Shown here: piece by piece, positions 1 to 6,620 of the stretch
Layout of the letters: each line of letters opens with the position of its first letter
How positions within the stretch are numbered: the first letter of the stretch is position 1
From: Alphaproteobacteria bacterium
GTDB lineage: Bacteria > Pseudomonadota > Alphaproteobacteria > Sneathiellales > Sneathiellaceae
Length of the DNA stretch: 8,760 bases
Reading direction: 5' to 3'
Assembly (NCBI GenBank): GCA_006226265.1
Contig: SBHH01000278.1
Location: 1 to 8,760 of the forward strand
The notes under the pieces: model-generated
Databases searched by the model: none
The model's input: the letters and a program-made list of their open reading frames with translations, nothing else
What the model was told of the DNA's origin: nothing
Translations under genes and position numbers: made by a program

Positions 1-1
1 G

Positions 2-649
2 ACTGGGGAGCCACATTTTACTTTAAGCCAGGTCGCGCTTAACGACCTCATCATGATCTTTGCCTTCGCACCGATCGTCGCGCTGCTTCTCGGGCTTTCC
101 GCCATTACCGTGCCGTGGGAGACCCTCCTTCTCTCCGTCCTTCTTTATATTCTGGTGCCGGTGGTGATCGCGCAAATCCTCCGGCGGATGCTTTTGGGCG
201 GTAGCGGAGAAGAAAGGCTGCAGGCTTTTCTCGGGCGGTTGCAACCGGTCTCGCTTCTTTCCCTTCTCGCGACGCTTGTCCTTCTCTTCGCCTTTCAGGG
301 GGAGCAGATTATCAATCAGCCGCTCGTTATCCTGCTGCTCGCCGTGCCGATTCTGATCCAGGTCTATTTCAATTCGGGCCTAGCCTATCTTCTTAACCGC
401 TTCGCAGGCGAAGCCCATTGCGTTGCCGCTCCCTCCGCCCTTATCGGCGCCAGCAATTTCTTTGAGCTGGCCGTCGCCGCCGCGATCAGCCTGTTCGGAT
501 TTTCTTCCGGAGCCGCGCTCGCGACCGTCGTCGGCGTCCTCATCGAAGTGCCTGTCATGCTGAGCGTCGTCCGCATCGTCAATCGCTCCCGCGGCTGGTA
601 TCAGCGGGGCGTGGCTGAAAAACAAGGCACGAGCCCAACAAGCTATTGA
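2..649 (+). CDS. acr3: Acr3-family arsenite efflux permease, C-terminal part (5' end outside the window)
   Basis: Inner-membrane transporter expected to extrude arsenite using the membrane potential. The reading frame is open to the window edge: codons before the first ATG (position 53) encode residues typical of the family (TGEPHFTLSQVALNDLI), so that ATG is internal and the gene is partial. About 215 residues are visible of a family length near 350. The visible part is mostly hydrophobic, with several membrane segments, and carries the Acr3 signature GASNFFELAVAAAISLFG, whose glutamate is conserved and functionally important. The conserved cysteine of the earlier transmembrane segment would lie upstream of the window. 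The protein ends in a short polar tail (RGWYQRGVAEKQG). No other ars gene is visible; arsR or arsC may lie upstream. The family call is strong; the exact substrate (arsenite, possibly antimonite) follows from family knowledge. Confidence 0.92.
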   Translation, partial: TGEPHFTLSQVALNDLIMIFAFAPIVALLLGLSAITVPWETLLLSVLLYILVPVVIAQILRRMLLGGSGEERLQAFLGRLQPVSLLSLLATLVLLFAFQGEQIINQPLVILLLAVPILIQVYFNSGLAYLLNRFAGEAHCVAAPSALIGASNFFELAVAAAISLFGFSSGAALATVVGVLIEVPVMLSVVRIVNRSRGWYQRGVAEKQGTSPTSY

Positions 650-673
650 TCTGCCCGGAAAAGAGGCGATACT
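646..673 (+). promoter_or_regulatory. Candidate sigma-70-type promoter for the hydroxyproline operon
   Basis: TTGATC (646-651) and GATACT (668-673), separated by 16 bases, each match the -35 and -10 consensus at four of six positions. The -35 box overlaps the acr3 stop codon. The -10 box overlaps the left arm of the inverted repeat at 669-689, the usual arrangement for a repressor site. Read by eye; alphaproteobacterial promoters are often poor matches to consensus. Confidence 0.35.
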
Positions 674-689
674 TGGGTCAGACAAGTAT
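669..689. promoter_or_regulatory. Inverted repeat, candidate operator of the hydroxyproline operon
   Basis: A perfect 7-bp inverted repeat, ATACTTG (669-675) and CAAGTAT (683-689), with a 7-base centre. It sits 25 bases before the start of the first operon gene and overlaps the candidate -10 box. The centre contains GT-CAG-AC, which resembles the GT-N3-AC core bound by many FadR-type GntR repressors. In Sinorhizobium meliloti the hyp operon is known to be repressed by a GntR-family protein, HypR. No gntR gene is in this window, so the cognate regulator is inferred. Confidence 0.5.
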
Positions 690-714
690 GGGCCTTCAAG
701 GGGGAGATGGAACA

Positions 715-1608
715 ATGTGGAAAGGGATCATGCCGGCGGTGACAACCAAGTTCACCGAGGATCTCGCGCTCGATCCGAAGGAGATGGAGCGCTGCTACGC
801 CCTAATGATGGAGGCAGGATGCCATGGTCTTGTCGCTTGCGGTACGCTGGGCGAGGGCAATATGCTCTCGCAGGACGAACGGATTGAAGTTCTGAAACTC
901 TGCAAGGCGGCGACGGGCAAGAAGCCCGCGCTTCTCACCATTTCCGAACCCGGGGAGCGGGAAGCCTGCGCCCTCGCGAAAAAGGCCGCGAAGGCGGGCG
1001 CGGACGGGCTGATGGTCGTCCCCTCGCCGATTTATCACACGAATCCTTCGGAAACCGTCGCGACCCTTCGCGCCATTGCAGCGGCGGGCGATTTGCCGGT
1101 CATGATCTATTCCAACCGGGTCGGCTATCGCGTCGATGTGACGCCCGAGATCATGGAGGAACTGGCCAATGACGCGCGCTTTGTCGCGATCAAGGAAAGC
1201 TCCGATGATATCCGCCGGACGACCGAGATTTTCAACCGGCTGGGGAGCCGTTATGACGTGCTGACCGGGGTCGATAACCTCGCGTTCGAGGCCCTGACGG
1301 CGGGCGCGGTTGGCTGGGTTGCCGGGCTGGTCCTGGCCTTCCCGCATGAGACCGTCGCGATTTACGAGCTTATCCAGCAGAAACGCTATGACGAGGCGCT
1401 GCAGATTTATCGCTGGTTCCGGCCGCTGCTCGATCTCGATGTCTCGACGTATCTGGTACAGCAGATCAAGCTCGCCGAAGTGCTGGCGATCCAGTCCAAC
1501 GACCGGGTGCGCCGTCCGCGCCTGCCCTTGGAAGGGGAGCATCGGGCGCGGGTCGAACGAGTTGTGCGGACCGCGATTGCGAGCCGCCCGGAAATTCCGG
1601 CCCTGTAA
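715..1608 (+). CDS. DapA-family (dihydrodipicolinate synthase-like) lyase, probable pyrroline-4-hydroxy-2-carboxylate deaminase
   Basis: A 297-residue class I aldolase-type TIM barrel of normal family length. It carries the Schiff-base lysine K160 in VAIKESS, the conserved tyrosine Y132 in VMIYSN, and the GTLGEG loop (43-48) in place of the DapA GTTGE. The arginine motif that binds the substrate in true DapA is not seen after Y132, which argues against lysine biosynthesis. Its neighbours (D-amino-acid-type dehydrogenase and hydroxyproline epimerase) suggest it converts pyrroline-4-hydroxy-2-carboxylate to 2-oxoglutarate semialdehyde and ammonia, as HypD does in S. meliloti. The start at 715 is chosen because GGGGAG lies about eight bases upstream and the protein then begins MWKGIMPAVTT, a normal family N-terminus. 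In-frame upstream starts (TTG 646, ATG 688) would lie in the promoter or operator. It is first in the operon, 28 bases before the next gene. Family certain, substrate inferred. Confidence 0.85.
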   Translation: MWKGIMPAVTTKFTEDLALDPKEMERCYALMMEAGCHGLVACGTLGEGNMLSQDERIEVLKLCKAATGKKPALLTISEPGEREACALAKKAAKAGADGLMVVPSPIYHTNPSETVATLRAIAAAGDLPVMIYSNRVGYRVDVTPEIMEELANDARFVAIKESSDDIRRTTEIFNRLGSRYDVLTGVDNLAFEALTAGAVGWVAGLVLAFPHETVAIYELIQQKRYDEALQIYRWFRPLLDLDVSTYLVQQIKLAEVLAIQSNDRVRRPRLPLEGEHRARVERVVRTAIASRPEIPAL

Positions 1609-1636
1609 ATCCGCTTCTGATGATGTGTGAGGGAAG

Positions 1637-2905
1637 ATGACCGCCGCTTCCGGCAAAACTGAACCTGATGCCGATGTGATCGTGATCGGCGCCGGGATCA
1701 TTGGCATTTCCGCCGCCGTCGAGATGCAGGCGCGCGGGCAAAAAGTCATGGTGCTCGACAAAACTTCCGTTGCGGCGGGGACCTCGCAAGGAAATGCGGG
1801 CGCTTTCGCCTTTTCCGATGCGACGCCGCTTGCCTCCCCCGGCATCATGAAGAAGGCGCCGAAATGGCTGCTCGATCCGCTGGGGCCGCTCTCCATTCCG
1901 CCCGCCTATGCCTTGAAAATCGCGCCCTGGCTCTATCGTTTCTGGCGCGCGAGCCGGCCTGAAAAGGTCCAGAACGGGATTAGAGCGCTGGTCGCGCTGA
2001 TGCAGCTTTCAAAATCGCATCTCATCCCCTTCATGGAGATGAGCGGCACGGAGAGTATGCTGCGCCGTCACGGCAATCTGCAACTCTTCGAAAGCCGCAA
2101 ACATTTTGAGGCGACGTTTCCCTCCTGGCGCGCGCGGGCGGCCTATGGCGTCAAATTTACCCATCTCCATAGCGCCGAGGAAATCGCCGAGCATCAGCCA
2201 GGCCTCTCCCCGAAATTCGTCGCGGCGACCTTTACCGATGACTGGTACGGCATTTCGGATCCGAAAGACTATACGGTTCGGCTGGGCGAGGTTTTTGCGG
2301 AGCGGGGCGGCGACATCCGGATCGGGGAAGCGGTCCGCCTTTCGACGGGAACGGAGATGGCGACCGTCACGCTCGCCGATGGGACAAAATTGCGGGCGAG
2401 AAAGATCGTTGTTTCCGCCGGGGCCTGGTCGCATTTCCTCGCCAGGACCCTCGGCGATCATATTCCGCTGGAGACGGAGCGCGGCTACAACACCACCCTG
2501 CCGCCGGGCGCTTTCGATCTCAAGCGTCAGCTGTCGTTCGAGGAACATGGCTTCGTCGTTTCGCCGCTTTCAAGCGGGGTGCGGGTGGGCGGCTCGGTCG
2601 AGCTTGGCGGTTTGAAACTACCGCCCGATTTCCGCCGCGCCGATGTCCTTCTCCATAAGGCAAAGGAATTCCTGCCCGATCTGAAGCTTGAAGGCGGGCG
2701 GCGCTGGATGGGCTTCCGTCCCTCCTTGCCGGATTCGCTTCCCGTGATCGGCCCTTCCGGTTCCAGCGATCGCGTGATCTATGCCTTCGGTCACGGGCAT
2801 CTTGGCCTCACTCAGTCGGCAGGCACGGCGGCGCTTGTCTCGGCGCTTGTTTGCGGCGATGATATGCCGGTCGATATGACCCCCTATTCTTCCGGCCGGT
2901 TCTGA
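1637..2905 (+). CDS. DadA-like FAD-dependent D-amino acid dehydrogenase, probable cis-4-hydroxy-D-proline dehydrogenase
   Basis: A 422-residue DAO-family flavoprotein. The N-terminus carries the Rossmann FAD-binding motif GAGIIG (18-23), followed by an acidic strand end (VLDK) and the GTSQGNAG loop typical of DadA-like enzymes. The C-terminus carries the second FAD-contact stretch FGHGHLG (384-390). There is no signal peptide; such enzymes are usually cytoplasmic or loosely bound to the inner face of the membrane and pass electrons to the respiratory chain. In this operon the likely reaction is oxidation of cis-4-hydroxy-D-proline to pyrroline-4-hydroxy-2-carboxylate, between the epimerase and the DapA-family deaminase. 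The start is supported by GAGGGAAG immediately upstream. The stop is only seven bases before the next ATG, so translation is probably coupled. Other D-amino acids cannot be excluded from sequence alone. Confidence 0.87.
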   Translation: MTAASGKTEPDADVIVIGAGIIGISAAVEMQARGQKVMVLDKTSVAAGTSQGNAGAFAFSDATPLASPGIMKKAPKWLLDPLGPLSIPPAYALKIAPWLYRFWRASRPEKVQNGIRALVALMQLSKSHLIPFMEMSGTESMLRRHGNLQLFESRKHFEATFPSWRARAAYGVKFTHLHSAEEIAEHQPGLSPKFVAATFTDDWYGISDPKDYTVRLGEVFAERGGDIRIGEAVRLSTGTEMATVTLADGTKLRARKIVVSAGAWSHFLARTLGDHIPLETERGYNTTLPPGAFDLKRQLSFEEHGFVVSPLSSGVRVGGSVELGGLKLPPDFRRADVLLHKAKEFLPDLKLEGGRRWMGFRPSLPDSLPVIGPSGSSDRVIYAFGHGHLGLTQSAGTAALVSALVCGDDMPVDMTPYSSGRF

Positions 2906-2912
2906 GGTCCCC

Positions 2913-3914
2913 ATGGTGCAACATACCTTCCTTTGCATAGATGGCCATACTTGCGGCAATCCGGTGCGTCTTGTCGCGGGTGGCGGGCCGCAGCTTGAAG
3001 GTTCCACGATGCTGGAGCGGCGGGCGCATTTTATGTCCGAGTTCGACTGGATCCGCACCGGCCTGATGTTCGAGCCGCGCGGCCATGACCAGATGTCGGG
3101 CTCCATCCTCTATCCGCCGACGCGGGATGACTGCGATGTCGGCGTCCTCTTTATCGAGACGTCGGGCTGCCTGCCGATGTGCGGCCATGGCACTATCGGC
3201 ACCGTCACCACGGCGATCGAGCATGGGCTGGTCCGGCCAAAAACACCCGGCATCCTCAATCTCGATACCCCCGCAGGCCGGGTGGTCGCGGAATACCGGA
3301 TGGAGGGACGCTTTGTCGAGGAAGTGCGGCTCACCAATGTGCCTGCCTTCCTTTATGCGGAAAAGCTGACGACGGACTGCCCGGACCTCGGCGAGATTAC
3401 CGTCGATGTGGCCTATGGCGGCAATTTCTATGCGATTGTCGAGCCGCAGGAAAACTTCCGCGACATGGCCGATCACGCGGCGCTCGACCTTGTGAAATGG
3501 AGCCCGAAACTCCGTGCCGCGCTTAATGAAAAATACGACTTCCGGCATCCCGAGAAACCGGAGATCACGGGGCTTTCGCATATCCTCTGGACAGGGGCGC
3601 CGACGGTTGAAGGCGCAACGGCGCGAAATGCCGTCTTCTATGGCGACAAGGCCATCGACCGCTCTCCTTGCGGCACGGGAACCTCGGCCCGCATGGCCCA
3701 TTGGGCGGCGAAGGGCAAGCTCGATGTCGGTGACGAGTTCATCCATGAGAGCATTATCGGCTCGCTTTTCCGGGGCCGGGTTGAAGACCAGACAAAAGTC
3801 GGCGATCTTGACGCCATTATCCCGTCCATCGGCGGCTGGGCGCGGGTGACGGGGCTCAATACCATCTTTATCGACGACCGCGATCCTTTTGCGCATGGCT
3901 TCGTCGTAACGTGA
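2913..3914 (+). CDS. Proline racemase family, probable 4-hydroxyproline 2-epimerase
   Basis: A 333-residue protein of usual family length. Both catalytic cysteines are present: C90 in MCGHGTIG and C253 in [10 protein letters not shown]. These are the paired acid/base residues of proline racemases and 4-hydroxyproline epimerases; trans-3-hydroxyproline dehydratases of the same fold replace the first cysteine with serine or threonine, so a dehydratase is unlikely. The N-terminal family motif reads [10 protein letters not shown] (10-19). The expected reaction is reversible interconversion of trans-4-hydroxy-L-proline and cis-4-hydroxy-D-proline without cofactor in the cytoplasm. The dehydrogenase gene just upstream would consume the D-isomer, favouring an epimerase over a plain proline racemase. 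GAGGT, overlapping the previous stop codon, serves as ribosome binding site for the ATG. The next gene starts 16 bases downstream. Confidence 0.9.
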   Translation: MVQHTFLCIDGHTCGNPVRLVAGGGPQLEGSTMLERRAHFMSEFDWIRTGLMFEPRGHDQMSGSILYPPTRDDCDVGVLFIETSGCLPMCGHGTIGTVTTAIEHGLVRPKTPGILNLDTPAGRVVAEYRMEGRFVEEVRLTNVPAFLYAEKLTTDCPDLGEITVDVAYGGNFYAIVEPQENFRDMADHAALDLVKWSPKLRAALNEKYDFRHPEKPEITGLSHILWTGAPTVEGATARNAVFYGDKAIDRSPCGTGTSARMAHWAAKGKLDVGDEFIHESIIGSLFRGRVEDQTKVGDLDAIIPSIGGWARVTGLNTIFIDDRDPFAHGFVVT

Positions 3915-3930
3915 GGCAAGGGCATTTCCC

Positions 3931-5034
3931 ATGAAAATCACCGCAATCAAGGCCTGGCAGGTCGATCTTCCCCTGAAGGAGGGACGCTATAGCTGGTCGA
4001 ACGGCAATTTCGTCGAGCTGTTCGACAGCACCGTCGTCGCCATCGAGACGGATGAAGGCCTGACCGGCTATGCCGAATGCTGCCCGCTTGGCTCCGCCTA
4101 TCTTCCGTCCTACGCGAAGGGGGTGCGGACAGGCCTCATGGAAATCGGCCCGGCGCTGATCGGGCGGAACCCGCTTTCCGTGAACGGGATTAACGCGGCG
4201 ATGGATGCGGCGCTCCGTGGTCATCCTTATGTGAAAGCGCCCGTTGATATCGCCTGCTGGGATCTTCTCGGCAAAGTCGCAGGCCTGCCGGTCTATGCGC
4301 TACTGGGCGGCGCGATGCAGGAGGATATCGCGCTTTACCGCGCCATTTCCCAGGAAAGTCCGGAACGGATGGCGGAAAAAATCGCCGGTTACAAGGCGGA
4401 AGGCTATACCAAGTTCCAGCTTAAAGTCGGCGGCGATGCGGATGACGATATCGCTCGCATCCATGCGACGCGGGAGATTCTCTCGCCCTCCGATATTCTC
4501 ATTGCCGATGCCAATACCGGCTGGACCCGGCATGAGGCCGCGCGGGTTGTGAGCGCCGTTGCGGGGGTTGATGTCTATATCGAGCAGCCTTGCCCGACTT
4601 ACGCGGAATCCGTCTCGATCCGGAAGCGCACGTCGCTTCCCTTCATTCTGGATGAGGTGATCGACGGTGTGGGCGCGCTTGTCGAGGGCATTGCCGAGGA
4701 TGCGATGGATGTCATCAATCTCAAAATCTCGAAGGTGGGGGGTCTCACGCGCGCACGGGCCATGCGCGATCTTTGTGTGGCGAGCGGCATTCCCATGACG
4801 ATCGAGGATACCTGGGGCGGGGATATCACGACGGCGGCGATTGCCCATCTCGCCCGCTCGACGCCGGAGGAATTCTGCTTCTCCGCGACCGATTTCAATT
4901 CCTACGGCACGGTTTCGATCGCCGAAGGGGCACCGGAGCGGATCAAGGGCCGGATGACAGCGCCGGACCGCCCGGGCCTCGGGATCACGCCGGATTTCGA
5001 CCGGCTCGGAGACCCGGTTCTTGAAATCCGATAG
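3931..5034 (+). CDS. Enolase-superfamily (MR/MLE) enzyme, candidate cis-3-hydroxy-L-proline dehydratase or hydroxyproline-betaine epimerase
   Basis: A 367-residue protein with the N-terminal capping domain (about 1-125) and the C-terminal barrel of mandelate racemase/muconate lactonizing enzymes. Metal ligands are D193 (IADANTGW), E218 (YIEQP) and D241 (ILDEV). Acid/base lysines are K165 (FQLKVGG) and K265 (NLKISKVGG), giving the two-lysine arrangement of the MLE subgroup. TIEDTWGGD (290-298) fits members acting on proline-like substrates. Characterised relatives linked to hydroxyproline genes include cis-3-hydroxy-L-proline dehydratase (Labrenzia aggregata) and hydroxyproline-betaine 2-epimerase HpbD (Pelagibaca bermudensis). 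From remembered sequences this one resembles the dehydratase type more (YRAISQ and [15 protein letters not shown] stretches), but I could not align them. It is last in the operon. Its stop is six bases from the stop of the convergent downstream gene, with no clear terminator between. Confidence 0.85.
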   Translation: MKITAIKAWQVDLPLKEGRYSWSNGNFVELFDSTVVAIETDEGLTGYAECCPLGSAYLPSYAKGVRTGLMEIGPALIGRNPLSVNGINAAMDAALRGHPYVKAPVDIACWDLLGKVAGLPVYALLGGAMQEDIALYRAISQESPERMAEKIAGYKAEGYTKFQLKVGGDADDDIARIHATREILSPSDILIADANTGWTRHEAARVVSAVAGVDVYIEQPCPTYAESVSIRKRTSLPFILDEVIDGVGALVEGIAEDAMDVINLKISKVGGLTRARAMRDLCVASGIPMTIEDTWGGDITTAAIAHLARSTPEEFCFSATDFNSYGTVSIAEGAPERIKGRMTAPDRPGLGITPDFDRLGDPVLEIR

Positions 5035-5040
5035 ACAGGC

Positions 5041-5502
5041 TCAGGCGTCGGTCCAGTTGATCCAGTTGTCGTGGACATTGCACATGGAAACGACATAAAT
5101 CCGCCCCTTATAGCCGTTCAGCTGGAAGCGGGAGCGGGGCAGATCGAAGGTCTTGTCGAACATCTGCGTCTTGATGACATTGAGGTCTTCATCCATCAGA
5201 AGATGCTTGACGATGAAATGATCCGGGTCCATCGGATGGCGTGTCGCGGCGCGGACCAGCACATCGTTGCCCTTCCGGTCGACCTTGATGAGCGGGGAAT
5301 GGCCCTGCTCCTTCCCTTTCCAGTGGCCCGGCATATCAAGGGTATAATAGAGCTTGCCCGCAAGCTGACGAAGCGCGCCTTTAAGATCGCAAACCTCGGC
5401 GGCACTCGCACCAACCGGCACGGCAGAGCCCAGAAGCGCCGCCGCACCCCCCGCCGCGAGAAGCGCCTCTCGCCGGTTCAGGCCGGAATTCCCCTTGTCC
5501 AT
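5041..5502 (-). CDS. Tat-exported superoxide-reductase-like (desulfoferrodoxin centre II) protein
   Basis: A 153-residue protein. Residues 1-35 form a Tat signal: NRREALLAAGG (9-19), a hydrophobic run, then an ASA/AE cleavage site near 34, so the mature protein is predicted to be periplasmic. The mature part matches the mononuclear-iron domain of superoxide reductases, with candidate ligands H68 (GHSP), H89 (RHPM), H95 (PDHF), C141 and H144 (CNVHDNW). There is no rubredoxin-like Cys4 domain, so it is of the neelaredoxin (1Fe) type. Known members reduce superoxide to peroxide. Unlike classical members, the Glu-Lys pair just before the first histidine is Gln-Gly here (Q66-G67), so enzyme activity is uncertain. 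The start at 5502 is chosen over an upstream in-frame ATG at 5619 because it gives a clean Tat signal and has AGGGGGA six bases upstream; the longer form would overlap the regulator gene. It lies 89 bases downstream of that regulator on the same strand. Confidence 0.82.
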   Translation of the reverse strand: MDKGNSGLNRREALLAAGGAAALLGSAVPVGASAAEVCDLKGALRQLAGKLYYTLDMPGHWKGKEQGHSPLIKVDRKGNDVLVRAATRHPMDPDHFIVKHLLMDEDLNVIKTQMFDKTFDLPRSRFQLNGYKGRIYVVSMCNVHDNWINWTDA

Positions 5503-5591
5503 GACAGTCCCCCTAATCGCGTATCCATATTTGCTAATGTGCCTTATCTGCTGCCAGACAGCAAGCCCCCGCCGGTGAGTCCTCGGTAAAT

Positions 5592-6527
5592 CTAGCCGCG
5601 ATGCTGCCGGGCAAGCCATTGGGTCGGGGTGAGGCCAAGCTCGCTTCGAAAGGCTGCGCGCAGCGATTGCGCATCCGGAAAGCCCGATTGCAGAGCGATC
5701 CGGTCAAGGCCCTTCACCCCTTTCAGGAAGATTTCCTGGGCGCGGGCGATGCGCGCGCGTTTCAGCCATCCGCCGAGGCTGCCGCCCGTACGCTGGCGAA
5801 TATGGCGGGTCAGGCTGCGGCGGCTCATTCCGATGTCTTTAGCCAAGGCATCCAGCGACGGATTTTCCTGCGGTTCTGCCCAGAGCTTTTCAAGGGCATC
5901 GGCAATCCGCCGCTCGGCAGAAGTCGCGGGGGCGGGACGGTCGATCAGTTGCGGCTGTCCTTCGCCCCGCTGAGGGGCGACGACCAGATGGCGGGCAATG
6001 CGGTTTGCTTCCTCCGCGCCGGAAATGCGGGCGAGCAGATGCAGGCAGCAATCGAGACCGGCGGCAATCCCGGCGGAGGTCACAACCTGCCCCTCATCGA
6101 CAAAAATCGCGGCAGGGTCCAGCCGGACAGCGGGAAAGCGGCGCGCAAATTCATCCACCCGCGCCCAATGGGTCGTCGCCCGCCGCGCATCCAGAAGACC
6201 CGCCTCGGCTAGCGCGAAGGCACCAAGACACAGGCCGACGACGATGGCACCCCGGTCATGGGCGATGCGGAGTTCCTCGATGATATCGGTGCTGACCGGC
6301 TCCTCCGGATTGCGCCATCCGGGCAGAATGACGATATCCGCGTCCCGCGCCGCAGTGAGGGGGTGGGCCGCTTCAATGCGAAGCCCGCCGGTTGCCAAGA
6401 AAACCTCCCCCGATCCGCAGACGAATGTCCGATGCCCGCCTTTAAGATAGGGCTCCCCGAACACCGCGAGCGGGGTGGAGAGCATGAACGGGCTTATTCT
6501 GTCATAGGCGATGATGGCGATATCCAC
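5592..6527 (-). CDS. GlxA/FtrA-type transcriptional regulator (DJ-1/PfpI-like domain plus AraC HTH)
   Basis: A 311-residue cytoplasmic regulator. Residues 1-185 form a class I glutamine-amidotransferase-like domain with the nucleophile-elbow motif GLCLGAFALAEAG (C100) and TTHW (H120); in this family the domain normally senses a ligand rather than acting as an enzyme. Residues 205-308 form an AraC-type DNA-binding domain with two helix-turn-helix motifs (about 225-244, DALAKDIGMSRRSL, and 275-296, DRIALQSGFPDAQSLRAAF). The start codon is GTG and the Shine-Dalgarno match is weak, but the protein begins with the expected first beta strand (MDIAIIAYDRISPF). It is divergent from the cysteine hydrolase gene with a 93-base gap, an arrangement that suggests it controls that gene and itself. 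Some relatives (GbdR, CdhR) respond to betaines or carnitine; the ligand here is unknown. Confidence 0.9.
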   Translation of the reverse strand: MDIAIIAYDRISPFMLSTPLAVFGEPYLKGGHRTFVCGSGEVFLATGGLRIEAAHPLTAARDADIVILPGWRNPEEPVSTDIIEELRIAHDRGAIVVGLCLGAFALAEAGLLDARRATTHWARVDEFARRFPAVRLDPAAIFVDEGQVVTSAGIAAGLDCCLHLLARISGAEEANRIARHLVVAPQRGEGQPQLIDRPAPATSAERRIADALEKLWAEPQENPSLDALAKDIGMSRRSLTRHIRQRTGGSLGGWLKRARIARAQEIFLKGVKGLDRIALQSGFPDAQSLRAAFRSELGLTPTQWLARQHRG

Positions 6528-6562
6528 TGGCCCAATTTATATGAAAAATGACCTTCGGGCCA

Positions 6563-6590
6563 GTTAAAAGCAGGTTCGCTTTTGCATAAT
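6563..6590 (+). promoter_or_regulatory. Weak candidate promoter of the cysteine hydrolase gene
   Basis: CATAAT (6585-6590) is a good -10 match. The region 16 bases upstream, GTTAAA (6563-6568), is only a poor -35, as expected if an AraC-type activator is needed. It lies between the two direct-repeat copies and ends 30 bases before the start codon. Confidence 0.25.
6566..6583. repeat. Short palindrome between the direct repeats
   Basis: AAAAGC (6566-6571) and GCTTTT (6578-6583) form a perfect 6-bp inverted repeat around a 6-base centre. It lies between the two copies of the direct repeat, near the middle of the divergent intergenic gap, and overlaps the weak candidate promoter. It could be a second protein-binding site; no function is shown. 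Confidence 0.35.
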
Positions 6591-6620
6591 GTATCTGAAA
6601 TGACCTTACGGGAGAGTTTC

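Larger units (their letters stand above)
6546..6612. repeat. Direct repeat in the divergent promoter region, candidate operator half-sites
   Basis: AAATGACCTTCGGG (6546-6559) and AAATGACCTTACGGG (6598-6612) are the same sequence apart from one inserted base. Their starts are 52 bases apart, about five helical turns. Both lie in the gap between the divergent GlxA-type regulator and cysteine hydrolase genes. AraC-type regulators commonly bind direct repeats, so these are natural candidate binding sites. The downstream copy runs into the ribosome binding site of the hydrolase gene. Confidence 0.5.

Noticed and set aside
802..1896. Long minus-strand open frame (364 codons) antisense to the DapA-family and FAD dehydrogenase genes
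   Set aside because: It lies opposite two clearly recognisable enzymes, has no recognisable domain and spans their junction. Long antisense frames are common in GC-rich coding DNA.
2808..3950. Minus-strand open frame (380 codons) antisense to the epimerase gene
   Set aside because: The composition is arginine/histidine/aspartate-rich, without any domain, and it runs fully across the epimerase gene, whose catalytic motifs are intact.
5029..5080. Possible terminator between the convergent enolase-family and SOR-like genes
   Set aside because: Only six bases separate the stops and no stable hairpin is centred there. The repeated CCAGTTGATCCAGTTG just beyond simply encodes the NWINW stretch of the SOR-like protein.
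5549..5563. Small hairpin TGCTG-CCAGA-CAGCA between the GlxA-type regulator and the SOR-like gene
   Set aside because: A 5-bp stem without a T-run is too weak to call a terminator or regulatory element.
5503..5619. N-terminal extension of the SOR-like protein starting at 5619
   Set aside because: It would overlap the upstream regulator gene and bury the Tat signal behind 39 residues. The ATG at 5502 has a strong ribosome binding site.
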